Assembly: GCA_014874385.1 (NCBI GenBank)
Contig: JACWAE010000029.1
Span: 1-37,690, forward strand
Source: Dehalococcoidia bacterium
GTDB lineage: Bacteria; Chloroflexota; Dehalococcoidia; SZUA-161
DNA: 37,690 nt
Direction of reading: 5' to 3'
This document shows positions 30,894 through 37,690 of the stretch, piece by piece. The position numbers and the translations under genes are program-made. A model generated the notes under the pieces. It had not been told where the DNA came from. It searched no databases and saw nothing but the letters and a program-made list of their open reading frames with translations. The first letter of the stretch is position 1; every line of letters starts with the position of its first letter.

Positions 30894-31319
30894 ATGAGCA
30901 GCTATGAACCTAAATTGGTGTGCTTTTCCTGCAAGTTCGGCTGGGGATATTTGAATCATGAAGAGGCGTTGGCGAAGCAGATAAAGAACTGGGTGCCTAT
31001 CATCTGCAGCGGTAAAGTTGATAGCTCTCACATACTTACCGCCTTCCGGCAGGGGGCTGATGGCGTGCTGATACTGGGTTGCCGGGGAGGCGATTGCCAT
31101 TACCAGGATGGTAATTATGAGGCGAGGAAGAGAGTTTACCTGCTTCATAAAATACTTGAGTCCTACGGGATTGAGAAGGAAAGGCTCAAGATTGAGCTGT
31201 CGATAGACCCTGAAGGGAGCAAAATCCCGCAGCTTGTAAAGGAAATGAGCGACAGCATCGCAAAACTTGGCCCTGTGAAGAAGATTGGAGAGCCTGCAAA
31301 GGCCGTGGCAGTGGTCTAA
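30894..31319 (+). CDS. mvhD: MvhD-type hydrogenase iron-sulfur subunit
   Basis: 141 residues matching the MvhD/FlpD family, a small [2Fe-2S] protein that links group 3c [NiFe]-hydrogenase to a flavoprotein such as HdrA. Ligand-bearing segments are CFSCKFGWGY near the N-terminus, IICSGKVD, and GCRGGDCHYQDGNYEA. It has no membrane segment. The GAAGAGGAG region precedes the ATG. It lies between the flavoprotein gene and the hydrogenase small subunit gene, in the order expected for an electron-transfer chain. Confidence 0.9.
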   Translation: MSSYEPKLVCFSCKFGWGYLNHEEALAKQIKNWVPIICSGKVDSSHILTAFRQGADGVLILGCRGGDCHYQDGNYEARKRVYLLHKILESYGIEKERLKIELSIDPEGSKIPQLVKEMSDSIAKLGPVKKIGEPAKAVAVV

Positions 31320-31337
31320 AAGAGAAAGGAAGCTAAG

Positions 31338-32303
31338 ATGGCAGATAAACCAAAGGTCGCTATTTGCTGGCTCGGCGGATGTGGTGGTTGCGATGAGGCG
31401 GTTGTCGATATAAACGAAGTGCTTCTGCGCGTAGCGAACGCCACTGACCTGGTATTGTGGCCGGTAGCACTTGACTTCAAATACGACCATATTGAAGCTA
31501 TGAGCGATGGCGAGATTGCTTTGAGCATTATCAACGGGAATGTGAGGAACTCCGATCAAGAGGAAGTAGCCAAATTGCTCAGACAGAAGTCTCAACTGGT
31601 TTTAGCCTTTGGCGCCTGTGCCTGCTTCGGCGGAACGCCGGGCCTGGCGAACTTTACCACAAAAGAGGATATTTTTAACTGGGTCTACCGGGACGCACCA
31701 ACAGTGGTTAATCCCGAAGGGAACTATCCTCAACTGAAAAGCCAGGTCGATGGGAAAGAGCTGACACTGCCAAAATTCTATGAGCAGGTTTTCGCCCTCA
31801 ATCAGGTGATAAATGTTGACTATTACCTGCCGGGCTGTCCCCCTCCTCCCTATTTGGTAATGAACGCTGTGAGCGCAGTGCTCGAGGGTAAACTGCCTCC
31901 CAAAGGTTCGACATTGTCACCTCGCAGGGCCTTGTGTGATACCTGTCCCCGAAATAAAACCAAACCGTCCAGAATAGCCCTGAAGGATATCAAGAGGATT
32001 CACGAGGTTGAGGCCGACCCTGATTCTTGCTTCCTTGCGCAGGGAATAATCTGCCTGGGACCCGCGACTCGCAGTGGATGCGGAGAGTCCTGTATCAGTA
32101 TTAATATACCCTGTCGGGGTTGTTTCGGCCCGGTTGAGGGGGTAGTAGACTCAGGGGCAAAATTCCTCTCCGCTCTGGCATCTATCATCGATGCAGAGGA
32201 TGATGAGGAGATGAAGAAGGTCATTGAAAAGATAGATGACCCTGCGGGCTACTTCTATCGTTTTTCATTGCCCGTCTCACTTTTGAGGGGCAAAAGGTTC
32301 TAA
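31338..32303 (+). CDS. mvhG: [NiFe]-hydrogenase small subunit (MvhG type)
   Basis: 321 residues. The proximal-cluster region is CWLGGCGGCDEAVVD (near residue 10) with the later GACACFGGTPG and PGCPPPPY. The C-terminal part carries further cluster motifs CDTCPRNK and CLGPATRSGCGESC...CRGCFGP, the pattern of F420-non-reducing (group 3) hydrogenase small subunits. No twin-arginine signal peptide is present, so the enzyme is cytoplasmic. It lies 18 bases after mvhD and 21 bases before the large subunit gene. Confidence 0.92.
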   Translation: MADKPKVAICWLGGCGGCDEAVVDINEVLLRVANATDLVLWPVALDFKYDHIEAMSDGEIALSIINGNVRNSDQEEVAKLLRQKSQLVLAFGACACFGGTPGLANFTTKEDIFNWVYRDAPTVVNPEGNYPQLKSQVDGKELTLPKFYEQVFALNQVINVDYYLPGCPPPPYLVMNAVSAVLEGKLPPKGSTLSPRRALCDTCPRNKTKPSRIALKDIKRIHEVEADPDSCFLAQGIICLGPATRSGCGESCISINIPCRGCFGPVEGVVDSGAKFLSALASIIDAEDDEEMKKVIEKIDDPAGYFYRFSLPVSLLRGKRF

Positions 32304-32324
32304 CGAACTCGAGGAGTTGAGAAA

Positions 32325-33788
32325 ATGGCCAGTAAGGTAACGATAAACCCGATTACCAGACTTGAAGGACATGGGAAAATCGAGGTCTTTTTGGATGATA
32401 AAGGGAATGTGGAGGACGCTTACTTCCAGGTAGTCGAGCTGAGGGGTTTCGAGAGGTTCTGTATCGGCAGGCCTGCGGAGGAGATGCCGAGGATAGTACC
32501 TAATATCTGCGGCGTGTGTCCTACTCCTCACAATATGGCGTCTACGAAAGCCCTTGATGACCTGTATAGCGTTGAGCCGACTCCTACTGCCAAGTTAATA
32601 AGGCAACTCCACTTAAATGCATTCTATCTGGAAGACCACTATATCCACTTCTTCTTCCTGTCTGCCCCGGATTTCGTGGTGGGCCCGGATTCCGACCCCG
32701 CAGTGAGGAACATCGTTGGATTAGTGAATAAGGTGGGAATCGATATAGGTGGTAAGGTAATAGATGTAAGGAAGAAGTGCAGGGAGATAATAAAGCTCAT
32801 AGCCAGCAAGCCATGTCACCCTGAGGGAGGCTTACCAGGAGGAGTTCCCAGGGGTATTACTGAGGAGGAGAGGAAATGGATAAAGGAGACAGCGGACTTC
32901 AGTGTTGAGTTTGCTCGTTTCGCTTTGGAGATATTCAAACAGGCTGTCCTGGATAACAAGGAGTACCTGAAGCTGGTCCTCAGTGACGCTTATAAACTCA
33001 ATACCTACTACATGGGTATGGTTGATGAAAGTAAGAGAGTTAACTTTTATGAAGGCAAGTTGAGGGTAGTCGATCCCAGCGGTGCCGAATACGCGCTGTT
33101 TGACTATCGCGATTACATTAGCCACATAGGAGAGTGGGTCGAACCCTGGACATACATAAGGTTAACCCATCTAAAGAAAGTAGGGTGGAATGGTTTGCAC
33201 GACGGTGAAGGAACCTCATTGTATCGTGTTGGGCCTCTAGCCAGGCTAAACGTAGCCGAGGGTATGTTGACGCCGCTGGCGCAAAAGGAATATGAGTCCA
33301 TGTATGATACACTGGGTGGCAGGCCAAGTCACCATACTCTGGCTTACCACTGGGCCAGGTTAATCGAAGCGCTTCAGGCTGCGGAGCATCTGCAGAGAAT
33401 TGCTGACGACCCTCTGCTGACCAGCAAAGATATACGCAATATGAATCTGAAATTGAAAAGAAGGGGAATTGGTTGCCTCGAAGCTGCCCGGGGAACGTTA
33501 ATCCACCATTATGAGACCGACGACCGTGGGATAATCACGAAGGTGAACCTGATTGTAGCCACCCAGCATAACGCAGCCCCTATAAGTCTTTCTGTGAAGA
33601 AGGCGGCTCAGGCCTTTATAAAAGGACCTGAGGTTAAGGAGGGGATGCTCAATATGGCGGAGATGGCATTCAGGCCTTATGACCCTTGTCTTGCATGTGC
33701 CACCCATAGCTTGCCAGGCGAGATGCCCTTGATAGTGAATATAAGAGATAAGCACGGCAATTTGATACGGTCTGTGCAAAGAGATTGA
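32325..33788 (+). CDS. mvhA: [NiFe]-hydrogenase large subunit (MvhA type)
   Basis: 487 residues, the subunit that binds the Ni-Fe active site. The N-terminal motif L1 is N60-I-C62-G-V-C65-P-T-P-H69, and the C-terminal motif L2 is D453-P-C455-L-A-C458-A-T-H461, so all four cysteines that bind nickel and iron are present. EAARGTLIHHYE holds the conserved active-site arginine. The usual Arg just before the L1 cysteine is Asn here. About 26 residues follow the last His; whether they are cleaved by a maturation protease is uncertain. No hyp maturation genes are in the window. It is the last gene of the operon, and the two-component sensor gene follows after 187 bases. Confidence 0.92.
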   Translation: MASKVTINPITRLEGHGKIEVFLDDKGNVEDAYFQVVELRGFERFCIGRPAEEMPRIVPNICGVCPTPHNMASTKALDDLYSVEPTPTAKLIRQLHLNAFYLEDHYIHFFFLSAPDFVVGPDSDPAVRNIVGLVNKVGIDIGGKVIDVRKKCREIIKLIASKPCHPEGGLPGGVPRGITEEERKWIKETADFSVEFARFALEIFKQAVLDNKEYLKLVLSDAYKLNTYYMGMVDESKRVNFYEGKLRVVDPSGAEYALFDYRDYISHIGEWVEPWTYIRLTHLKKVGWNGLHDGEGTSLYRVGPLARLNVAEGMLTPLAQKEYESMYDTLGGRPSHHTLAYHWARLIEALQAAEHLQRIADDPLLTSKDIRNMNLKLKRRGIGCLEAARGTLIHHYETDDRGIITKVNLIVATQHNAAPISLSVKKAAQAFIKGPEVKEGMLNMAEMAFRPYDPCLACATHSLPGEMPLIVNIRDKHGNLIRSVQRD

Positions 33789-33975
33789 CTTCGGGCCACA
33801 AACTGAAGTATATGTGGGGCTACTAGCGGGTCGGGCAGGCAGATACCAGCGCGCGACAATATGCAGCAACACACATATTTCTCCAGTTCGTCGCCTGCAG
33901 ATTTGCCGGGAACAGCGTTATTGAGCTTGATACATCATCTTTGGCTGAGTCGGAGAGATTGAAGCTAGAGATTGG

Positions 33976-35436
33976 ATGGTATTAAAAAATATAGATAACG
34001 TGATCCCTCAAGAACAAACTGCAAGAGACCATACACCCGAGGCGAGAGCTTTATTGTTTCGCCTCAGGGTGTATGTTAACATGAGATGGCTTGTTGTTCT
34101 CGGGATCATTGGTTGTACCCTGGTTGCCTCACAGGTATTCCACATTGGCTTCCCCACCCTCCCGGTATACATCATTTGCGCTGTCATCGCTTTGTATAAT
34201 CTTCTGCTGTTTCGCTGGACGCAGGGTCTGCAAAAGGAAGAAGCCAGGCTGGTCGTTAAGAAAGCTCAGACTCAAGGGAATATCCAAATCCTTCTTGACC
34301 TGGTAACGCTCACTGTACTTCTGCATTACACCGGAGGTATAGAAAACCCATTCATATTCCTTTATTTGGCCCATACGATTGCAGCAAGTATAGTACTTCC
34401 TAAGAGGCAGGCGTATATATTAGCCACCCTGGCCATATTTATGATCACGCTGGTAGTGTCCCTGGAGTATGCCAGTGTAATACCTCATGTTAATCTGGGG
34501 GGATTTGTACTTCCCGATCGCTATAAGCAATTTAGCCGTGTGGTAGGTGTGCTATTTACAGTCGCAACTCTGGTCTACGGCTGTACATATGTGGTCACTG
34601 CTGTTTCCGGGGAACTTAGGAGAAGACAACGAGAAATGGTAAAATTGAGAGACCAGCTTCTTGAGAAAAGAACTATGGAACTGGAGCAGGCATCCAATGA
34701 GATAGCCAAACTGGGAGATGAAAGGCGCCACTTTGCCAGGTTCCTCGGTGTTGTCGCTCATGATCTCCAATCTCCTCTTGTCGCTACCCAGAGTTTCATA
34801 TCCTATATCTTGGATGGATATACAGGGCAGATTACAGATGGGCAAAAAGATTTGCTGGAAAGGGGTGTTCGTAGAATTGATGGCCTCCTGACGTTAATCA
34901 CCGACCTGCTGGATATACCTCGCATAGAAACCGGGCAGATAACGCGAGAAATGCGGGAGATCTCTTTGAATGAAGTGGTCAAACGTTCCCTTGAGGGACT
35001 CGATAACCTGGCGCAGCAAAAAGGATTAGCTTTAAAAATGGAACTGCCTGATAGTGAGCTCAAAGTAAATGGGGCGAGCCGCAGGCTGCAGCAAGTGATA
35101 ACCAATCTAGTAAGTAATGCTATCAATTACACCAACGAGGGTACGGTGTTGGTCAGGGTTGCTGACAGCGATAATGAGGTACGCGTTGAGGTTATAGACA
35201 GCGGAATTGGCATCTTACCCGAGGACTTACCTCGGTTGTTTAATGACTTCTTCCGCGGCAGCAATGTGGGTAGCAAGGGAACTGGATTAGGACTATCTAT
35301 ATCTAAAAGGATAGTCGAGGCTCATGGTGGTAAAATATGGGCTGAAAGCCCTGCTCCTGAAACTAAAAAGGGAAGCAAGTTCACATTCACGATTCCAAAG
35401 AAGCTAACTGCTGCGTATGAAGAGAAGCAGAAATAA
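33976..35436 (+). CDS. Membrane histidine kinase, RegB/PrrB-like redox sensor
   Basis: 486 residues. About six hydrophobic segments fill residues 35-210 (WLVVLGIIGCTLVAS, VYIICAVIALYNLLLF, LLDLVTLTVLLHY, IFLYLAHTIAASIVL, ILATLAIFMITLVVSL, VGVLFTVATLVYG). A loop holds G120-G-I-E-N-P-F126, matching the GGxxNPF quinone-binding motif of RegB. A coiled-coil linker follows, then HisKA with the H-box VVAHDLQSPLVA, and HATPase_c (NLVSNAINY, DSGIGI, GTGLGLSI). The redox-active cysteine of RegB's cytoplasmic half is missing: no Cys occurs after the membrane part. It lies directly after the hydrogenase operon and 47 bases before a response regulator. Confidence 0.87.
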   Translation: MVLKNIDNVIPQEQTARDHTPEARALLFRLRVYVNMRWLVVLGIIGCTLVASQVFHIGFPTLPVYIICAVIALYNLLLFRWTQGLQKEEARLVVKKAQTQGNIQILLDLVTLTVLLHYTGGIENPFIFLYLAHTIAASIVLPKRQAYILATLAIFMITLVVSLEYASVIPHVNLGGFVLPDRYKQFSRVVGVLFTVATLVYGCTYVVTAVSGELRRRQREMVKLRDQLLEKRTMELEQASNEIAKLGDERRHFARFLGVVAHDLQSPLVATQSFISYILDGYTGQITDGQKDLLERGVRRIDGLLTLITDLLDIPRIETGQITREMREISLNEVVKRSLEGLDNLAQQKGLALKMELPDSELKVNGASRRLQQVITNLVSNAINYTNEGTVLVRVADSDNEVRVEVIDSGIGILPEDLPRLFNDFFRGSNVGSKGTGLGLSISKRIVEAHGGKIWAESPAPETKKGSKFTFTIPKKLTAAYEEKQK

Positions 35437-35483
35437 ACCCGAGTTGGGTTATAATAAATAAACAGATAAGGAGGGAATCGCAC

Positions 35484-35861
35484 ATGAAACGTAAACCAAA
35501 GATACTGGTTGTCGACGACGATGTCGATCTTGTGGCAGTAATGAAAGGCACTCTGGAAGGTAAGCCTTATGAGGTAATAGTGGCCTATAATGGAAAAGAG
35601 GGACTGGAAAAGGCCAAAAACGAAAAACCTGATTTAATTCTCCTGGACATAATGATGCCAGTAATGGATGGTTTTAACTTTGCTGAGCAGTTCAGTAAAG
35701 ACCCATCGCTGGTAAAAATCCCGGTCCTGGCACTCACCAGCTTCTCAGACTCATTGGGGCAGCCGTTTCCATTCCAGGTTTCCGAGTATATTCGAAAACC
35801 CCTGAAGCCTAAGGAGCTAATCGCTAAGGTCGAGGAGCATCTTAAAAGGAAGGGCCTTTAG
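35484..35861 (+). CDS. Single-domain response regulator (receiver only)
   Basis: 125 residues, a receiver domain with no output part. The acidic pocket is in VVDDDVD, the phospho-acceptor is D55 in LLDIMMP, the Ser/Thr is in LALTSFSD, and the Lys is in YIRKPLKPKEL. An AAGGAGGGA ribosome-binding site precedes the ATG. It is cotranscribed with the RegB-like kinase. RegA-type partners have a DNA-binding domain, so this one must act by protein contact or through a phosphorelay. Confidence 0.92.
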   Translation: MKRKPKILVVDDDVDLVAVMKGTLEGKPYEVIVAYNGKEGLEKAKNEKPDLILLDIMMPVMDGFNFAEQFSKDPSLVKIPVLALTSFSDSLGQPFPFQVSEYIRKPLKPKELIAKVEEHLKRKGL

Positions 35862-35929
35862 ACCTGTAAGAATGTGGCTGTGCCTGCCGGTAAGACGGGG
35901 CTGGAGTGATTTAATCTAGCTGTCGCGGT

Positions 35930-36679
35930 TTAACGCGCGCTGCTATTATTCATCTCGCCGAACTCATAGAGTGTGACGGCGGCTGTTACTAAACCTGCGG
36001 TCTCTGCCCGCAGTATACGGGCGCCCAGGCTCACAGGCATAATCCCGCAACTCTGAGCGATATCTACCTCGTGAGGAGAGAGCCCGCCCTCAGGGCCGAT
36101 GAAGATGCTGAATTTGGGGATTTTCTCCGTTTGGTGATAGTCCCGGAGGACATCGCCAATGCTGCGCGTCTTTTCCCCCTCCCAGGGAAGCAGTGAAATT
36201 CCGCTTGCAGACCTGCATGCCCTGGTGAAACTGATGGGGTTATGCAGAACGGGCAGCTTTCCGCGCCTGGATTGTTCCGCAGCTTCGATGATGATGTTTC
36301 TCCAGCGGCTGAGCCGTTTACCATCCGGTTCGCCTGCTACACACCGTTCGCAGATTACCGGTACAAAGCCTGCAACGCCGATTTCCGTACACTTCTGAAG
36401 AACAAACTCGAAATTGCTCCCCTTGAGCAGCGCCTGATACAGGGTGATTTTCGTGCCAGGCTCTGCAACAGCCAGGGACTTACTGATTACCCTTCCTTCA
36501 ACTTTGCTGCTGCCCACTTTTTGCAGCTCGACCTCGTGCTCCCAGCCACTATTATCGAGAACAGTAATACGATCACCGGTTCCCAGGCGGAGTACATGGC
36601 GCAACTGGTGAACCAGCGTACCGGTAATAGTTACCGTGCCCTCGGCAAGCCAGTCTGCAGGCAGGAAAAAGCGATGCAT
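35930..36679 (-). CDS. rsmE: 16S rRNA (uracil-1498-N3)-methyltransferase RsmE
   Basis: 249 residues of the SPOUT methyltransferase type. The SAM-binding knot is visible in the C-terminal half: FIGPEGGLSPHEVDIA and VSLGARILRAETAGLVTA. The N-terminal PUA-like part begins MHRFFLPADWLAEGTVTITG and contains HVLRLGTGDRITVLDN. The start is ATG 36679. It is downstream of dnaJ on the same strand, an arrangement common in many bacteria. The dnaJ terminator lies between them, 9 to 37 bases before the start. Confidence 0.93.
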   Translation of the reverse strand: MHRFFLPADWLAEGTVTITGTLVHQLRHVLRLGTGDRITVLDNSGWEHEVELQKVGSSKVEGRVISKSLAVAEPGTKITLYQALLKGSNFEFVLQKCTEIGVAGFVPVICERCVAGEPDGKRLSRWRNIIIEAAEQSRRGKLPVLHNPISFTRACRSASGISLLPWEGEKTRSIGDVLRDYHQTEKIPKFSIFIGPEGGLSPHEVDIAQSCGIMPVSLGARILRAETAGLVTAAVTLYEFGEMNNSSAR

Positions 36680-36687
36680 CTTCGATT

Positions 36688-36716
36688 AAAAAACCCTGGC
36701 CTTTTTCAGGCCAGGG
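36688..36716 (-). terminator. Rho-independent terminator of dnaJ
   Basis: On the minus strand a perfect stem CCCTGGCCT / AGGCCAGGG with a five-base loop is followed by a T-run (36693-36688). It lies 48 bases after the dnaJ stop codon and just before the rsmE start, so rsmE needs its own promoter or read-through. Confidence 0.9.
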
Positions 36717-36763
36717 TACTTTAAGGATCAACAGGGCTGCATGGGGACGCTCGTTTCACCATG

Positions 36764-37690
36764 TCACGACCCGCTCCCGAAGGTATCCTTAATTTTCTCA
36801 AAGAAGCTTTTGTCCTCTTTAGGCAGCGTGGCCTTGCCCAGGGTTTTCGCCAGCTCCTTGAACAGCTTCTTTTGCGTTTCATCCAGGGATGAGGGAGTGA
36901 CTACAGAGAGTCTCACCAACTGGTCGCCGCGCCCTGGGTGGTGCAAATGGGGAACGCCCTTTTCCTTGATACGGAAAACCCTGCCAGTTTGACTGCCTGC
37001 GGGTATTTTCAGAGTGGCATCGCCGTCCACAGTTGGGATTTGTAGCTCATCGCCGAGAGCGGCTTGGGAAAAGTTTATCGGCAGTTCATATAAGATGTTG
37101 TCACCTTCCCGCTGAAAGAACTTGTGTTTTTGCACCGATAGTGACACATAAAGATTACCTGGCGGGCCGCCTTGTTTGCCGGCATCCCCTTCGGCACTCA
37201 ACCGAATCTGCGTTCCTTCATCGACCCCCGGCGGTATCTTGACGGCGATCTTGCGCACAAAGCGTTCCCTGCCCTGGCCGTTACAGTGAGAGCAAGGCTT
37301 GGTGATGATTCTCCCTTCGCCGTGACAGCGACTACATGTGGTTACGTTGATGAACTGACCGAATATGCTGCGCTGAGTTCGGCGCACCTCTCCGGTGCCG
37401 TTGCAGGTAGGGCATTTAGCAGGCTGGCTCCCTGGTTCGCTTCTGCTTCCCTTACAAACTGAGCATACCTCTGTGCGCACAATCTCCAGCTCTTTCTCAG
37501 TGCCGAAGACCGCCTCCTCGAAGGTGATAGCGAGGTGATAGCTGAGGTCGGTGCCCTGTTGCGGGCCTGTACGCCGGGCTGCGCCACCGAAAAAGGCATC
37601 GAAAATGTCGCCGAAGCCACCGAAGTCGAAGCCCTCGAAACCACGGCCGCCAAACCCCTGAGCCCCGGCGTGGCCAAAGCGGTCGTAAGC
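36764..37690 (-). CDS. dnaJ: Chaperone DnaJ, partial (N-terminal J domain outside window)
   Basis: The frame continues off the right edge; 308 residues are visible. It starts in the Gly/Phe-rich linker (YDRFGHAGAQGFGG) and contains the cysteine-rich zinc-binding region with four CxxC repeats: CSVCKGSR, CPTCNGTG, CSRCHGEG, CSHCNGQG. The first has Arg in place of the final Gly. Then come the two substrate-binding beta domains (VKIPPGVDEGTQIRLSAEGDAG, LPINFSQAALGDELQIPTVDGDATLKIPAGSQTG, FRIKEKGVPHLHHPGRGDQLV). It stimulates DnaK. An internal GTG at 37480 is not the real start. Confidence 0.95.
   Translation of the reverse strand, partial: AYDRFGHAGAQGFGGRGFEGFDFGGFGDIFDAFFGGAARRTGPQQGTDLSYHLAITFEEAVFGTEKELEIVRTEVCSVCKGSRSEPGSQPAKCPTCNGTGEVRRTQRSIFGQFINVTTCSRCHGEGRIITKPCSHCNGQGRERFVRKIAVKIPPGVDEGTQIRLSAEGDAGKQGGPPGNLYVSLSVQKHKFFQREGDNILYELPINFSQAALGDELQIPTVDGDATLKIPAGSQTGRVFRIKEKGVPHLHHPGRGDQLVRLSVVTPSSLDETQKKLFKELAKTLGKATLPKEDKSFFEKIKDTFGSGS

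Noticed and set aside
1-37690. tRNA, rRNA, CRISPR array, and a complete transposon
   Set aside because: I looked for T-arm consensus, CCA ends, spaced direct repeats and paired IS ends and found none, apart from the single IS end at the left edge.

Overview
The window looks like chromosomal DNA of an anaerobic bacterium, most plausibly a Dehalococcoidia-type member of Chloroflexota. This is inferred from the gene content, not from a marker gene: an archaeal-type NrpR regulator, ComB, a selenocysteine NAD-linked formate dehydrogenase, an Mvh-type (group 3) [NiFe] hydrogenase, and short GTAGGGG-type palindromes between genes. No rRNA, tRNA or CRISPR array is visible.

Region 1-2700 is a scarred accessory patch. 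It holds the 3' end of an IS3-type transposase, an AT-rich DUF262/DUF1524 (GmrSD-like) gene whose 5' end was replaced by the insertion sequence, a stretch of small hairpins of unknown identity, and a 3' fragment of comEC. Region 2700-8812 is mostly housekeeping: a small membrane protein, rlmN, a CBS-pair protein, comB and a P2A-type cation ATPase.

Region 8850-12420 is a nitrogen-linked operon of nrpR, a HisF-type cyclase and an FMN-type glutamate synthase domain protein. Its promoter has perfect -35 and -10 hexamers, and a GGAA-N6-TTCC palindrome, the operator known for archaeal NrpR, sits on the predicted transcription start. A strong terminator closes the unit.

Region 12990-19110 (minus strand) is a formate dehydrogenase operon: a 105-residue protein, a NuoE-like subunit, a NuoF-like subunit and FdhA. 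FdhA is interrupted by an in-frame TGA followed by a SECIS-like hairpin, so it is read as one selenoprotein. Its last ~73 residues are homologous to the separate 105-residue protein encoded first in the operon. A divergent NarL-type two-component pair (19484-21792) follows.

Region 21800-28700 has two membrane proteins, a double-CDGSH iron-sulfur protein, two lipoproteins, a BioD/DRTGG protein and a HIT protein, with a 757-base stretch in which I see no gene. Region 28770-35861 carries a hydrogenase operon (GltD-like flavoprotein, MvhD, small and large [NiFe] subunits) followed by a membrane histidine kinase with a RegB-type GGxxNPF motif and a single-domain response regulator. The window ends with rsmE and a partial dnaJ on the minus strand.

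Read together, formate and hydrogen oxidation modules, each beside its own two-component system, feed NAD(H), flavin and probably ferredoxin pools. The nitrogen operon appears to be controlled by 2-oxoglutarate sensing through NrpR.
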